From Heloderma charlesbogerti (Eukaryota > Chordata > Lepidosauria > Squamata > Helodermatidae), in assembly GCA_026122225.1 (NCBI GenBank), contig JANEZZ010002675.1, positions 930,001 to 994,000 on the forward strand: a DNA stretch of 64,000 nucleotides, in the 5' to 3' direction. Made by a program: the position numbers and the translations under genes. How positions within the stretch are numbered: the first letter of the stretch is position 1; each line of letters begins with the position of its first letter. Positions 27,201-41,600 of the stretch are shown here, piece after piece. The notes beneath the pieces are model-generated. The model saw only the letters and a program-made list of their open reading frames with translations. It was not told the origin of the DNA and did no database searches.

Positions 27201-29568
27201 TTCAAGCAGGAAGAAGGTAGTGTTGCCAGGATGCTCTTTTGCAACCTCAATTCATCTAGGACTTCACCTAAAAATTAACAAGTGATGATAATCATCACTG
27301 TGATCCAGAACCATATATGCACAAAATATGTATGAGAATACATAAATGGGCTTTTCCTAAAAAGCACAAAGGGAGGATTTCCAATAAAAGCTTATATATC
27401 TTTTAAATAAACTAATTTCCTGTATTTTCTACTTTTGTTTTTTCAAGTACAGTTTATCTCAGCTTTGTAAATATCACTAGACCTCAACAGTTTTATTATT
27501 GATTTATTATATTTAAATCCCACTGTCCTTGTAAGGAGTTCACAGTGTTGTATGTGGTTGTCCCCACCCCTTCCCAACCCCCGTCAATGTTATCTTCACA
27601 AATGTCCTGTGAGGTAAGTTGGCCTTCATTGAGTTTCATCGTTAAATGGGGAAATAAATCTTGGTCCCCCCGGTCCTAGCCCACACTCCAACCCCTGCAT
27701 CACAGTGACCTGATCGCACAGCACAACAGCCATTCATGCGTTCATTTACCCTTGAGGAACTGCAGTGCATGATGGCTGCCATTATGAATATGCAATCTCC
27801 ATGTTGTGTGAACCCAGCTGTCACAGGTTATTTGAAGGCTAAACAACCCTGGCATAGCCCACAGTCTGCATATTCATATTGGCGGCTGGCAATGCTGCAA
27901 CTCCTCGAGGGTAAATTAACCCACAGTGGGTTGTCATGTCATGCAAACTGGCCAGTTGGCTTTCTTTTATTAATGATTGTGCCCACAAATTTCCCTGAAA
28001 GGGAAAAAAGAATTGGCCAGAACTTCCTTGCCTAGTTGCTCTGAGGCAGTTCATACTTGCATAGGGAAATACATGAGTGACTATTTACAAGCCAGATGTA
28101 ACTCTCTTAATCTCTAGCTATCTGAAAACTCATCTGAGTTCACTAAATTTCCTCTCACATAACTTCAATAAATTGCATTTTGCTTCAGTATGACCTGTTT
28201 CCAGGGATTCCCAAGGACTATCCAACAACATATTTGACGTTTGTCTGATTAGAATACACCAAATACCATTGCTGAAAGGTATCACTTCACCAGTTAATTG
28301 TTAGTCAATTAACCAGCAACATTTTTAAAATTAAAGCATTGTCTTGCATGTGAAATTCAGAGCATCCCTTCTTGTAATTAATGGGTTGGATACAGATGTA
28401 GTAATTCTTAGAATAGATGAGTAGTCATGGCTAAGTTAAGTCCCACTGATTTCAGTGTATCTGCTCTAATTATTACTAAGTATGGATCTAACCCTTTGTG
28501 TTCAGAATTAAGAAAGTTCATACATGTGCATAAGATCAGATCTCTAAGGCTCCATTCTATTTAACTCCATTCTATTGGCACAATGCAAAGTAAAAAAAAG
28601 GTGTCCTCTGGCAGGCAGGACACTTATTTCAGGTTTGCTCTCTTTTTATGCCTTTGGACTTTGGCCAAGCAAAATTTTCCTGAGCAAAAGCTAAGGTGAG
28701 TTTTGTTTGTGTAGGTATACCCCATCATCACAACTTCGCAATCAAGAGGAAGCAAAAGAATGGCTGCGTTCACACTCTGCAGGAGGTCTTCAGGATACAG
28801 TTGTCAATTCCCCGTTTTCTTCTGGCTCTAGCATCACATCACCTTCTGGGACTAGATTTAACTTCTCCCAACTTGGTGAGTGAACTATTTGCTTTTCCTA
28901 ATGGGAACACCTTAGCAAACCTACCTTAAAAGTAATAGTTCATTGATTTTTCCCCCCTTACCACAAAAGAAAATATCACTATGATAATTCTGCCTACACA
29001 ACTGTCTGCTGATGATACACTGAAATCAAATATTTTCCAAAATAAATTAATTCAAATTCAGTCTGTTTTCCATATGGCAATGTAATGCTTTGTATATAAT
29101 ATGTCCGTTGTTCAGGATGGAATGTTTAGCATTATCATTCAGATAAATGAAGTGGATTTATTAATGAGCAAGGCTGTATCATAGGCAGAAACACAAAGCT
29201 ATATTAGTAACAGATATTATTAAGCTGTTTGTACATCTGTGCTACAGAAGTGTTATCTGGCGATCTTTACAAGACATTAGCTATTAATCTGTGGCCTAAC
29301 AGCCATGCCATTCACATTCTGGATTCTTTAACGCTGTAGGTTTCCTGTCTTCTATTCTTTTAAAGTTCACCTCAGCCACAGCCACTGCTGTCTTAGTACA
29401 GGCTGCATCCTTGGAACCAAATCCTGAAAATGTCTTATTCCATGAAGGAACATTCTTTCAAATTATAATGGGGAGATATATACATGTTTTATTTTCAAAT
29501 GCAAATTTTGAAACATTGTACAAAGTATCTGGTGCCTCCCTAAAACCAATGCCTGATATAGTTTATTC

Positions 29569-29600
<32 letters not shown>

Positions 29601-32600
29601 TAAATCTGTTCATTGGTTTGCAAGAAATATAAAGAACTACTGTGAAAAAGCTATATATTTGTGCATGAACATTGCACATAACAGTTATTCTCCATAACTT
29701 GCAGAAACATGCTGCATCCGTGTAATTTCACCGAGCTGAAGCAATCATTTCCTAGAGCAGCTTATTTTGTGTATTTAAAGAAATTACGACAATAGAGTAT
29801 CAGTTCATAAATAAAAATTAGTTCATTATGAGATTGTACCTTTATCCTATCCTGAAATATTAATAAATAATACTCAAAGCGGTACTCAATGGTGGTGCAG
29901 CGCTAGCGGTTAGGACATTGCACTGACATAAACCAACGCTAGCACAACATCATTAACATTGGTGGGGGTTGGACTCGATGGTCTTGTAGGCCATGATACT
30001 ATTCTATGATTTGCTAGTGCGAAGGGAAAAACTGATGGTGGCAAATCACCGGTTTTTCCCTTTGCACTAGCAAGCACTAATGACATTGGGCTAGCATTCA
30101 TAGAATCATAGAATAGTAGGGTTGGAAGGGGCCTACAAGGCCATCGAGTCCAACCCCCTGCTCTTCGCAGGAATCCAAGTCAGAGCATCCCTGACAGATG
30201 GCTGTCCATTGGTTTACACTAGCTCAATGTCATTAGCGCTATCGAATGTAACATCTGCAACATTGAGGATGTTCTAAAGTGTTGTGTGTGAAATTCCACT
30301 GACATAAGTGTAAAACCTCTTTTAAAAGCATACACACACACACACACACACCACTTTTTGTATTATTTAATTGTTACTTACATGTTTATCCTGTGGCTTG
30401 GTTCACTGATCTGAGCAATGATAACTTATAGGTATGTTTTATCTGGAACCCTAGTAGGGGAAAAAAAGCAGTTTGGAAGCAGCATATCCATATTTTTGTT
30501 AACACTTTAAAGATATTCAGTGACTAATATGAATAGTTGGGTTTTTTACTATTTATCTGGTCATATGCATTGTTATGTGCTTTACAAAACAGTCCTCAGT
30601 TTTGTAAAGGAAGAGGAGGATTTGTGGAGAGGTATTGTTCATCTCATATTTAATTGCTCTTTATTCTTTTTAAAGTTACTGTTTTAAAGGGGAAATAAAG
30701 TAAAATCCTTTAAAATAAAGCATTGATTCATGTAATTATAACAATTTTTAAACAAACTACATAAAAAAAAACCCTGGATGAGATATCTCAAGTGGCAAAT
30801 AGATGGTGAATCTTAAGTGACAAAAAATGAATGACTGTTCACTCTGCTGGGGTCAGACAGATGCTGAACTGGGTTCCCCTCAAAAGAATAGCGGGAAGTG
30901 AATATCATGCTACATAATGGAATGTAGTCATTATTCACAGAGTAGCCCAAATTTAAGTCAATAATAAAAACTCATTCTGCTTGATGACAATCTGTATTTA
31001 TCATCTGTATTGTATTCTACAATAAGGAGCCCTTAGCTCTGTGGTAGAGTCCATGCAGAAGGTCCAAGGTTCAGTCCCTGGAATCTCCAGTTAAAAGAAC
31101 CCCAGGTATCAAGACTGGGAAAGACTGTGCTCTGGAAAGTCACTGCTGGTCAGTATAGACTGTATTGGGCAGATGGATCAATGTGGTAAGGCAGAAGCCA
31201 TAATGTAGGAGAGGCAGCACTATAGCCAGTACCTGCATCTGCGATTGCTTGCTTGGAATTCATGCTCCCTTAAAAGGAGGGAAGAAAGAAGCCAGGCCAC
31301 ACTTCTCATGAGCTACTTGGCATTCATGCCTGTAGTAGGGGCTGCTTTATTTTTCCTTCCAACCCATCAACTTTGATGAGCACATTTGCTAGCATTAGTA
31401 GAAAACTGAATCCATTGGATTTGTTGCTAATGCTAAATCTATATGGCAATGACAGGTAGAGCTTTGATTCTAGAAAGAACAATTAATAACAAAAGACATA
31501 CATTCTGTGTGGAAATGATCATTGGGCTTACTTTGGGGCTAAAAGGTTCAGTTTGATAGAAAGTTAATTTCAAGTCAGCTAGTGATTGATGACTGTGACG
31601 TTGTATTTGTTTGATGTGGCTTGCCAAATGAAATGTATTAGACTAGTGTAGACATGCTGCCCAGTCTTCTAACCGTAATTCAGAGTGCCCCTTGGGCTTG
31701 ACTCTCCTCTCTTTCCTGCTCTGGCTTTTAAATTTTTGTGTCCTTTACATTTTTGAAGTCTATCATGGTTAGTGTTACATCTGTACCAGTGTTTTCACTA
31801 AGTTGAGTTTGTGCCAAACCACTGTTTGCAATTATAGTTAAAAGAGGGCTTTCAAGTTGTGGTTTATTTTTTTCCTGAACATGAGTGGAAGTTCATGGTC
31901 CAAGAAGAAGTTCTGGGTGATGGGGAAGGAGCAGACTCAGCTCTCATCAGTCAGAGGGACAGCAGTTATAGATCAGTTGGTACTAGTAGGGCTGGATTGG
32001 AGCGAAAGGACCTTGGACAGCTCCAAGCTGACTAAATTCCTACAAGGTCTGCAGCCTAACTGAGCCCTTATATCCTCCCTTTTCCTCTTTACCTTTGTTA
32101 GGCTCCACCCCATCTGAGATAGATATATTTAGTATTATTTTAATGTAAAATTATTTTAGGGTATCTTTAAGGGAAGAACCTTCTCAAGGTGGTGTTCAAG
32201 ATAAAAACCATACAAAACAGATACAATAAAAATCCAGTTAAAAAGTCAGCAAAACCAGAAGTTATTAACACAGGTCTTCAGAGCTTTCCTGAAGATCTGC
32301 AAAGAATTCCTGATGGAAGCTGATTCCAGAGGTGCAGGGCCACCAGTGAAAAGGCCTTCTCCTTTGCATTCAGCAGCCCAACCACCCTTGGCAGCAGGCA
32401 GTTGAGAAAGGCCTTTGCTGATGACCTCAGAGTGTGGGCAGGCAGGTACAGGAGAAGGTGGTCCTTCAAGTAACTTGGGTCCAAACCATTTAAAGTTTTA
32501 AAAGTTAAAACCAGCACTTAAAATTGGGCTCAGAAATGCACTGTCATCCAGTGCAGCTGGCATAGTATTGGTGTCCCATGAGCCAACCTCCCAGCCCCCA

Positions 32601-35600
32601 TCGATACCTGGGCAGCCATATTCTGCACCAGCTGAAATTTCCAAACCATATTTTAAGGCAGCCCTATGTAGTTTGTTACAGTAGTCCAGCATGGATGTCA
32701 CCGGAGCATGAAAGGGGCAGATCTTGTGAATGGAGCCTTGCACTCTGTTCCAGGTTGGTTATTTCTATCTGGGTGCATTGTCTTCTTTGAAAGATGGGGG
32801 ATTCCATCTCAGGTGACTGTCTTCTTTGAAAGATGGGTATTCCATCTCAGGTGACTCTGACTGACCAGTCCTTAGAGTAGTGGCAAGGTCTTTGCCTGGC
32901 ATCTCCATAGCCAATGCCACTGGATTACAGGATTCCTAGGGACTTTCAGTTGCCTCCCTTTCTGTATCTGTGCCTTGGTCACTGTTCAAAGCCAGGGCCA
33001 TAAAATGGCTGGAGTTACCTAGCCTTATTGAAAGTGCAGATGCAGATGTAAACTAAACCATGACTAACTCCAAAATGAAAGAGAGAGAGAAATTTCTGGA
33101 AATGAGGACAGGATAAAGAGGAGGAAGAGTGCAAACCAGCATAAAGCATGCAAACCCATAGTTGGGAGATTGTCCCAAGAGCTCAATGTTTTGTGTTGAA
33201 ATTAATCTTGTTATAATTTTTTGGTTTAGCTTGTTTAGCTATTTGATTGATCCAGTACTTATTAGGAAGAAATTTGCAGAGAGATGTAGACAAAGACTGA
33301 AACCAATTTTTGTAGCAATAGTGTTTATTTTGGTAGTTGCATGTGCATAGATTTGTGAATTTTCTGTGTCTGCCTTGCTTTCTAGCAAGCCCCACCACAG
33401 CAGCCCAGATGAGCTTGTCAAACCCAACCATGCTACGGACGCACAGTCTTTCTAATGCGGATGGCCCTTATGATCCTTACAGTGACACCCGGTTCCGGAA
33501 CAGCTCAATGTCACTGGATGAAAAGAGCAGGACAATGAGCCGTTCTGGGTCATTCCGGGATGGCTTTGAAGAGGGTAAGTGAGCTGAAGATCTTTTTTCA
33601 AAAGTTGGATCAAATTTCCTGTGGAAATCAGCTCGGGAAGAAAGTACACCAACTCGATGAAAATTATTCAGTTGTTAACCAATATATGATGTTAATTAAC
33701 ATTGGGTGAGTGGGTGGGTGGGCGTTGTATTAAGGTAAACAACATAGAACTAGAAAAGGTAGCATGCAAAGCCTGGTTAGCTAATGCAATAGGCTTTGGC
33801 TTGAGGAAATGGTCAAATAAGGGAAACAAGGGGTGTGGGAATCACATGTCAGTATTTTGTTTGAGACAAAATATGATGCAAATTAGCATTTGACTACTAA
33901 AACTTTTTAACAGTTTACATTTTTTCAGATGTCAAATGTTGCGAAATATGCTGTAAAACCCTAATGCTTCCCACTGAAGAAATCCTTGCTTCTGATTGCA
34001 GCAATACACAATGTCCCTTTCTCAATGTGTAAAGACCTGTTCAGTCTCTTTCCTTGCATCTTAACTTGTACAGCCTCCCATATTCAATTGTTTACTGCTT
34101 CCTTTTTTATTCTACCTAAATATTAATGATCCCTTCTAGAGCTTCTTAAGTTCTTTGTCTTTTCTTGCCTTTTTGGTTCAAAAAACTCCAGGCAGCAATT
34201 TCCTAACTTGGACAATGTAGATCTTTCCTTTCCAGAGTTTAGGCTTCATTCTCATACTGTCAGTCAAATGTTGATTGTGAGTGTCTGTGGTTATGGATAG
34301 TGATTTAATTTGGAAAAGGTTATGGCATGCATATTTTTGAGGATTTTCCTTTGAAGCGGCAATGATGCTGAGAATCTAGCTGTTCAAAAAAAGGATGAGA
34401 TTTTGCTGTTCAAATTAATATTAATATTAATGTACAGCTTAATAATACAGCTTAAGGACTATGTTATCCTGGGTGAGCAGGCAGTTGATTATTTCGATGC
34501 CAGTGTTATACTACAGGGTGTACTGTGAAGGCTATTGAAGAAAGTGAAATAATTAGGGATTTTAATGGTATAACTCAACTGTTCCTTTGAAATTATTGAT
34601 GGATCAGAATGTTTTTCTTTTTTGCTCTTTGCCACAAATTACAGTGACAATGAATTTGTGTTTCTACTTTCATTCATGATAGCGTTTAAAACTATTAATT
34701 CCTTGGTGACCTTTAATAGAAGGGAAAAATTGAGGGCATATGGAATGAAATATGTTTTCTGTGGCAAGAGTAATATTGGACCCAAAGTGAAGTAACTTAA
34801 TATGCATTTTTGAGCAAGAGTAACATCATCATTGGTATTCAGATTTTCAGACATGTAAACACTTTGGTCTACTAAGGGGTTACAAAATATTCTAGGTATT
34901 TGATGAGTATAAAATTAAGTTGCTTGAGAAAGGATCACTTCATTACTTTAGGATTATAACAATAGAATGGAATTTATTTTCCTGTAAAGGTCACTTTAAA
35001 ATTAGTTGGAAATATCTTATACAGGTGTATTTCAAACATTACAAGAATAAATCCCAAAGAAGCACATGCCAGAATAGACTGCAGGACTTGCTGAGGAGCA
35101 GAAGGCCCTTATACTGTCAGGGGCTGTTACTAAGCAGCAAGCAATGGGGAGGATGAAGGGAAGGTGGGAAAAGGCCATCCCCACTGAGCCCTCCCCCCAT
35201 CTCTGTGCTAGTCAACTGGCTCTTTCCCACTGTCTTCCTGCCTTCCATGTGCATTCTTCCATTTGTGCATGGGGTCTCTGGAATATGGCCATGAGACATT
35301 AAAATGCTGGTTTTACCATCACTTGTAAAAATTCTCTAATTTTAAAAAAATAGAACTTTTAAGGGTGCAATCCTATGCATGTTTAGACAGAAAAAAAGTC
35401 CTCCAACTCCCAGCATTCCCCAGCCAGCCATTGTAGGACTTTTTTCTGTCTAAACATACATAGGATTGTGCCCTAAATATATGTCAAAATAGACTATGTT
35501 ATTTAATACCAGTGTGAGCATATTGCAGACTCAGATGTTCACACAGAACTTCGCTACTTGTGAGAATATTAATGAAGTTTGAATTTCCTCTTCCCATTGA

Positions 35601-38600
35601 TGAAACTGCCTGAGAATGGGTGGCCATTGTCTCTCTCCACTTCCAGCCTGTTCCTTCTGAGAATGGAATAGAATTCTAGAAAGGGATTCTTCCTTGCTTG
35701 CAAGTCTAATTTGACTACTTCTTGCCTTTCCTGATGGATTAAAATGCTGATTTGCCTGTTTGAACTGACATATCAGTCTAACTAGATATTATGGGGTGTG
35801 TATATTAATAATAATCACAATAATAATATGGCTGCTGTCACTCTGGTAACATTTAGTAAAAGATATAATCATGTTCAGTTTCCCTGCTCCTGCTCCAGTT
35901 CACTGACTGCCCCTTGCAGGAGGTAAGAACATGCCAACAAACAGAATGATGCCACATCAAACTTTTTTGTTCCTGTCTTGATAGATGTTACCAGGGGTGT
36001 GTAAGTCAATGGCAGCAATGCGACATTTGTCCCAGTTACTCCTGTGATATTAGGGATGAAAATCCAATAGTTTTTATAAATGTCAGCATTAGAACAATTT
36101 TAATATGATTCTATGTTATTATGTGCATTGAAATACATATCATTTTGTAAAATTAAGGTAGTACTTGCCACAGAGTTTTCGGGCTGAATTCAAACTTTGT
36201 TAAATGGCTATTCTTGCTACGCAAAATGAAGACAGATACATGGTATCTACTGACCATTCCTGAAGAGAACTGCATATTAAACAGTCTCTTTTTCCTCTGA
36301 TGTTACAGGAAAATGTTTTTAACAATGCTGAATTTTTGTTTGTTTATTTGTTTGTTTATTGGCCTTTCCAGATTATTATTATTATTTAGTGCTGAAAATC
36401 TATAGTTATATTCAGTTGCTGTGGGGAATCCAGATGTCTTCCTTGAAGGAATTCCATTTGTTTCATATTTTACTACTGTCTTAATGTTGTATTGCCTGTC
36501 ACCTTGAGTGCCTTTTTGAGGGAGAGACGATCAATGTGTTTTGTAAATAAACAAACATCACAGGGATCTTGGTTTGCAACAGCTATTCTGGCCCAGAGGT
36601 GGCATGGCAATCTGTTAAGGTAGGGGAAACCTTGCACACCCTCCTCTCTGGGCGCAAAAGAGTCCTTTTCACATGATTATTTAAACCACGGTGGGCTGTG
36701 GTGTATGCCAGTGGCCATTTTGAATATTCAAACAGCAACCATGGATTGTTGTGTCATCCAAACCCTGCAGGAGTGGGTTTGTATGAGGGTTAAACAACCC
36801 TCACAGAACCCATGGCCTGTTTTAGGTTGTTGAACCCTTGTACAACCCACTCCTGCTGGGTTCAATAACACAACAAGCCACAGTCTCAGCTTGAATTTTC
36901 AGGATGGCGCCCATGGGTATCGCAGCGATCGTGCGAACCTGTGCCATAGCACTCACCTCTTGGCCATTTAACCATAAAGGCGGGGTGGGAGGTGGGGAGG
37001 TTGGATGGCCAATAAGGAAGGAGCTTGTCTTATTGCCTCATTAAGGGTAGCTTCCCTTACTTCATTGAGAACTGTAGATTTTAAAATGTTCTAAGTAGTA
37101 AAATACAAAGACTGAGTTGTACTGGAAAAAATATTTTCAATTGCTGATGTACACATACTTCAGGCACTTGCATTTGACACATTACAACTTCATTGTATAC
37201 TCCCTAGTATTAAAAAAATAGTATTACTCTTTAAAGCAAAACACTTACTTCAAATCAGCTGAAATTTCTTATTTTACAAAAAACGCCAGAGTACTTTTCA
37301 CTTTTTTAAAACCCTAGAGAAATTGTCAAAATATATTCAAAGTTTTTTTCTCTTACACGTCTGTCTGAAAAATTAAATGAATCTTTACTTATATTATTCA
37401 CACCAAAATATTCAGTCTTCTTTATTTATGAAATCTTTTAACTCCCTTTTGCTGTTTATGCTTCAGGCCAACCATATGGTGAAACTGGACTGGTCAGTTT
37501 AACCTTTACTTTGTCTGCTTCTCGTCATCTTCTGTTTCATTTTTCATGCACTATCATAACTTTGTAATGTTTGAAACATAACAGGCAGGCAAATGTTTAC
37601 ATTCAAATAATGGTGTTTTTTTTTTAAAAAAAAGCTTTATTTGAGACCATTTGGGGGTATGCTCTGTATAATGCTTCCATTTATTTCAGCTTACTTCTTG
37701 ATACTTCTGCAAAGATTTGTTATGATTAAATATGTTAATGACTGGTGATGCAGTTGTTTAAATAGGCTGCTGATAACCCCTCCCCCCGAAGCATCCGTAG
37801 TAAATAATCAGCTGTCATTACTATATTATATACACAAGCAATCAGATGAGCAATTTGTTTATTTTATGTTTCCTTCAGTACATGGGTCCTCTCTCTCTTT
37901 GGTTTCGAGCACATCATCTATTTATTCAACGGTGAGTGTCATAAAATAGAAATGTCAATTGTAATGCTCAGAATTGGGCACAATCCAGGAAATGTTAAGC
38001 ACACTGAAACCACATTGAAATCAAAGGAACATCTATATTTAATTGTGCCCTTAAGACCCGCTGATTTCTATGAGACAGGCAGAGCAATCTTTGGAGTCAG
38101 GGAGGGAGAAGCCATGTCAGGCAAACCACCAAATCCAAAGCTCATGTTAGCAGGAAAGGTGTGTGTGTAGAGGCATTCTTCCTTTTACGCCTTTCTCTTT
38201 GGCTTCTTTAGTTTATGTCTCTGTGTGTGTTTGTGTGTTTTTAGAATTTCCAATGCATTTGTCCCAATAAGAGGGAAATGAAGTATGCCAGCTCCAAGGC
38301 TAGCATATTTCTCCCCCCCCATTTCAAGGGTGTGCCAGGGTAATGGGAGGCTTGTAGATCCAGTTGATCCAAAGTCTACCCTGATCCACCCTTGACTCCC
38401 CACTGGAACATCTCTATTTTCCCTTCTCTGCCATCAGAGTGCCAATGACAGAAGAGAAAAGGTGGTGGCCTTTGCAGTGCTACTATGGGGTGGCCTCTGA
38501 GGGCAGACTTCCCCTCTCTGCCTGAGCAGAGTGAGCTCCAGTATATCCTATGGCCCCTGGAATGCCCTCGCAGGAACCATTGGATTGCTCCCTTTAGCTT

Positions 38601-41600
38601 ACAAAAATATCTAATTTTTCTGATCTGTTCTGAACAATATAACTTTGCTTCAAATAAAACTTTACCTAAAGAAAACAGGATGTGTTTAGCTTGCAGAAAA
38701 TACTTTTAAGGGAGTTGTGTTAGCAGTTGCCCAACAGTGTTGTAGCAGGCCTGCACAACTTGTGACCCATCCAGCCAAACAACAGCCCATTAGGAGCTTG
38801 ATAAACTTCCTGGTTTTGGCTACGTGCCTAGGACTACAAAAACTGAGGCAGACTTAACCAATCATCCGGTAAGCCAACAGTTTTTATCAGTGGACTGTAA
38901 GCCATACGTTGTGCAAGCCTGATCTACAGGGCATGCCATGAACAAGAAGAATAGCTCACTATGTAGGACAGGAAGTACTGAGTTCAAGTTGTCGTAGATG
39001 AAGACTAGGTATCAGAAAATGTCCTAATGCAGCTTCCTTATGGAGTTTTTTCCTTGTGCTTACTGCATGCACCTCATGGACTGGGGATAAAAGGATATTT
39101 GTTATTATTCATCCATGCTGATGTGTGTGTTTTTTATTTACTCCTCAAATTGTAGAAACTGTATGTATGTTTGTTTTAAAATATGGTACATTATGAGAAT
39201 CATTATGTGACTTAGGCTACAATCCTATCACCACTTATGTTATTCTAAACCCTACTGAACTCAGTGGGACTTGCTACAGGATTGCACTTTAAGATGCTAA
39301 GCAATGTCTAAGGTTATCTAGAGAACATGTGACCAAGTAAGAGATGGCGGGAGCAATCCTACCGAGAAAGGCAGCTGCCTCCAAACTCAGAGGCAACCTC
39401 CTATCCAATGCAGGGCAGGAGAAGCATGGGAGCGTCCCCTCCATGCTTCATTCGCCCTGCATTTTCAGCTAGGCAGCCGATATCAGCTGTCTAGCTGCAG
39501 GAAGGCAGGGCGGGGAAAGCAGCTGCCGAACGACACGTTGGATGTGTCCTACCAGCATTTCCACCTTCTCCGCCCCAAAGCGCCCCATTTTCACCACTCC
39601 GTGCTCCTCTTCTGAGCATGGGGTCATTCCAAGCTGCCTGTGAGGCAGTGTGGGGGGTGGGGAAAGGTCAGTTCTCAGGGAACAGACCTCGGAGTGCAGG
39701 CTCTGGGGTCAGTTCCCAGAAATCGACGTATCCTATGGCTGTCTAGCCTCTGACAAGTGGCCATAGGATTGCTCCCTAAACTTAATAAAACTACTTAAGT
39801 TGATATATCCACAAAGGTGTCAATAGGCTCAAAAATGAAATTAATCTCATTTTAATTTTGATTTCAATATATTTTTCATATGACCACATTTTAATCTTTT
39901 TTTCCAGCCTGAAGAAAAATGTCAGTCAGAGGTAAGGAGGAATTCAGTTTCTTTAATGCTGTTCGCCTACCTACTTTCAGTGGCTGGCATTGTTGTTTAC
40001 ATATTTTTAATTTTTAAAGGAGTACTAGCCTCAGCTTTTGTAAACACAGTGATTTAAATGCAGTGCCCTACAGAGTTCTACCCTTCTGCACATGCTGCTC
40101 CCACATGTGTAACTCCCTCCTGCAGACCCCATCAGCTCCCTCCATACACAAAGCAGTGCATGTACCCAGTGGTGCATATAGGTGAATGGATCATGCCCCA
40201 AATGTTCTTTGATATTTGCATTCATTGGTATTGACCCTGCTGCACTGCCATATCTTATTGCCCTTGAGTTACTTAAATTCCTGGACTCAGAAAAAGCTGT
40301 TACATCTACTGACTCCTGCAGTTAATTGCTGAACTTAAATTCGTTCAGACTTGTCTCACAACCATTCCTTTCTGTCATCTTTTCCCAGTTGGAGACTCTT
40401 TATTTTCGAAGCCATCACGTTTTTAAATATATATCTTTTTTTGACACATTGGAGTTAAAGACACTGAACTGCCTGACCAGGCTGGTATCCTAACTTGCCA
40501 TTAGACATTTGGAGATCACATTTAGTAATTTAACCCTCCTGTTCAAGGCTAAACTTTTGGTTCAATGGCAAGAACAAGAAAAATAAACTCTTCAAGCCAA
40601 AACTAGTATTACAGTCATGGCCAACAGCATCCCACAAGAATCACATACTACAAGGGCCCTGCTTCAGCTAAGGACTAGACCGGGGTGGGGTGGGGGGTCT
40701 GTTCACACCATTATTTGCCGAACAGAGAGACTCCACTGATGTGTGCGCCTTGCAGTATTCTCACTATTAAGCATGTGTCCTCACCAGATTTGCTTGCCAA
40801 ATTTTGGTACAGAATACCAGATCATCTGGGGCAGTACCTAATGCTGTTCTTGACCTAGCAAGAATGACCGCTAATGCAGTGGAAAGCTAGTCCCTGATAG
40901 TGCAACCAGAAACTAGACCAAACCAGAGCTTCAGGAGCAGGACAAGTCAGCAGAGCTCACAGAAGGGAGCTTTACTGACTTGTCCCATTCCAGAAGTGCT
41001 AATTTGAGCTTGTTTCCATGGTTGTACTGTGACGCGCTAGCTTCCCATTGCACTAGCGGTCATTCTCGTTAGTGCAATGTGATTAGTGCTGGCAGACTAC
41101 CAGCATTGGATACTGCCTTTACTTCCCACAATGTGGGCCTCGCCATTTCTGTGTGCAGAAACTGATTTGCATGGTTGCTTTGCATTTATTAAAACAATCA
41201 ACAGACTTTGGAAACTACCGGGATTTGGCTCCTGATAGTTCTTGGGGGGGGCGGGGGGGAGATGACCTGAAAAGAAACACAGAGACAATTACTTGCGCCC
41301 TAATCTAGCATATGGTACAATTCATTCTAGATGTCGTTCCACCATAATATCTAATCTACTTACCTGCCCCACTCCCATGTACAATCTCCTAACGTTTGTG
41401 GAACATACACTCAGTATTTAGAAAATCAAACTCTTCCTTCAGATTCATATTTGCAGGTTTAAACAATGAGGAAGGATTGCTTGTACATCTCAAAATTTAA
41501 AGTTCTGCTGTTTATTTAACTATTATTCCATTCTGTTTATATGATGCTTGTTGATAAAATAGTCCCCAAAGCAGCTAGCAATAGTATTAAATAGAAACAA

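Larger units (their letters stand above)
26117..28714 (+). other. Intron 6
   Basis: About 2.6 kb. Holds a CTG run (26200-26222), a tRNA-derived SINE on the minus strand (27496-27715), a large palindromic element (27716-28045) and a MITE (28383-28494). The remainder is AT-rich with nothing recognised. Confidence 0.75.
29879..30260. mobile_element. Palindromic element interrupted by CR1 tails
   Basis: Pieces with GCGCTAGCGG, GCACTAGCAAGCACTAATGA and CTCAATGTCATTAGCGCTAT are mutually inverted and resemble the 40828-41118 element. They are split by two CR1 3' tails in opposite directions (29961-30010 and 30098-30209). Read as an older hairpin element with nested retroposons; boundaries approximate. 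Confidence 0.5.
28876..33385 (+). other. Intron 7
   Basis: About 4.5 kb. Contains a TG microsatellite (29569-29600), a palindromic element interrupted by two convergent CR1 tails (29879-30260), a CA microsatellite (30330-30352), a tRNA-derived SINE (31023-31240), an L2-like LINE fragment on the minus strand (32110-32743) and a 39-bp tandem duplication (32779-32855). Confidence 0.75.
33575..37878 (+). other. Intron 8
   Basis: About 4.3 kb. Holds a 111-bp hairpin MITE (35363-35473), a LINE-like 3' tail (36460-36556) and a palindromic element (36670-36960). A T/A homopolymer switch lies at 37614-37633. A weak exon-like segment at 37466-37491 was examined and rejected on phase. Confidence 0.75.
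37932..39907 (+). other. Intron 9
   Basis: About 2.0 kb. Contains the right part of a TTA-type MITE (about 38488-38592), a hAT-like element (38746-38921) and two TTA-type MITEs (39215-39288 and 39349-39776). Confidence 0.75.

Noticed and set aside
31023..31095. tRNA gene
   Set aside because: A and B box words are present but no acceptor stem can be paired and the sequence continues into a SINE body.
37466..37491. Possible small exon (GCCAACCATATGG...) between exons 8 and 9 with AG before and GT after
   Set aside because: Its 26-nt length would break the phase between exons 8 and 9, which join cleanly without it, and the donor GTCAGT is weaker. No NAV3 residues correspond.
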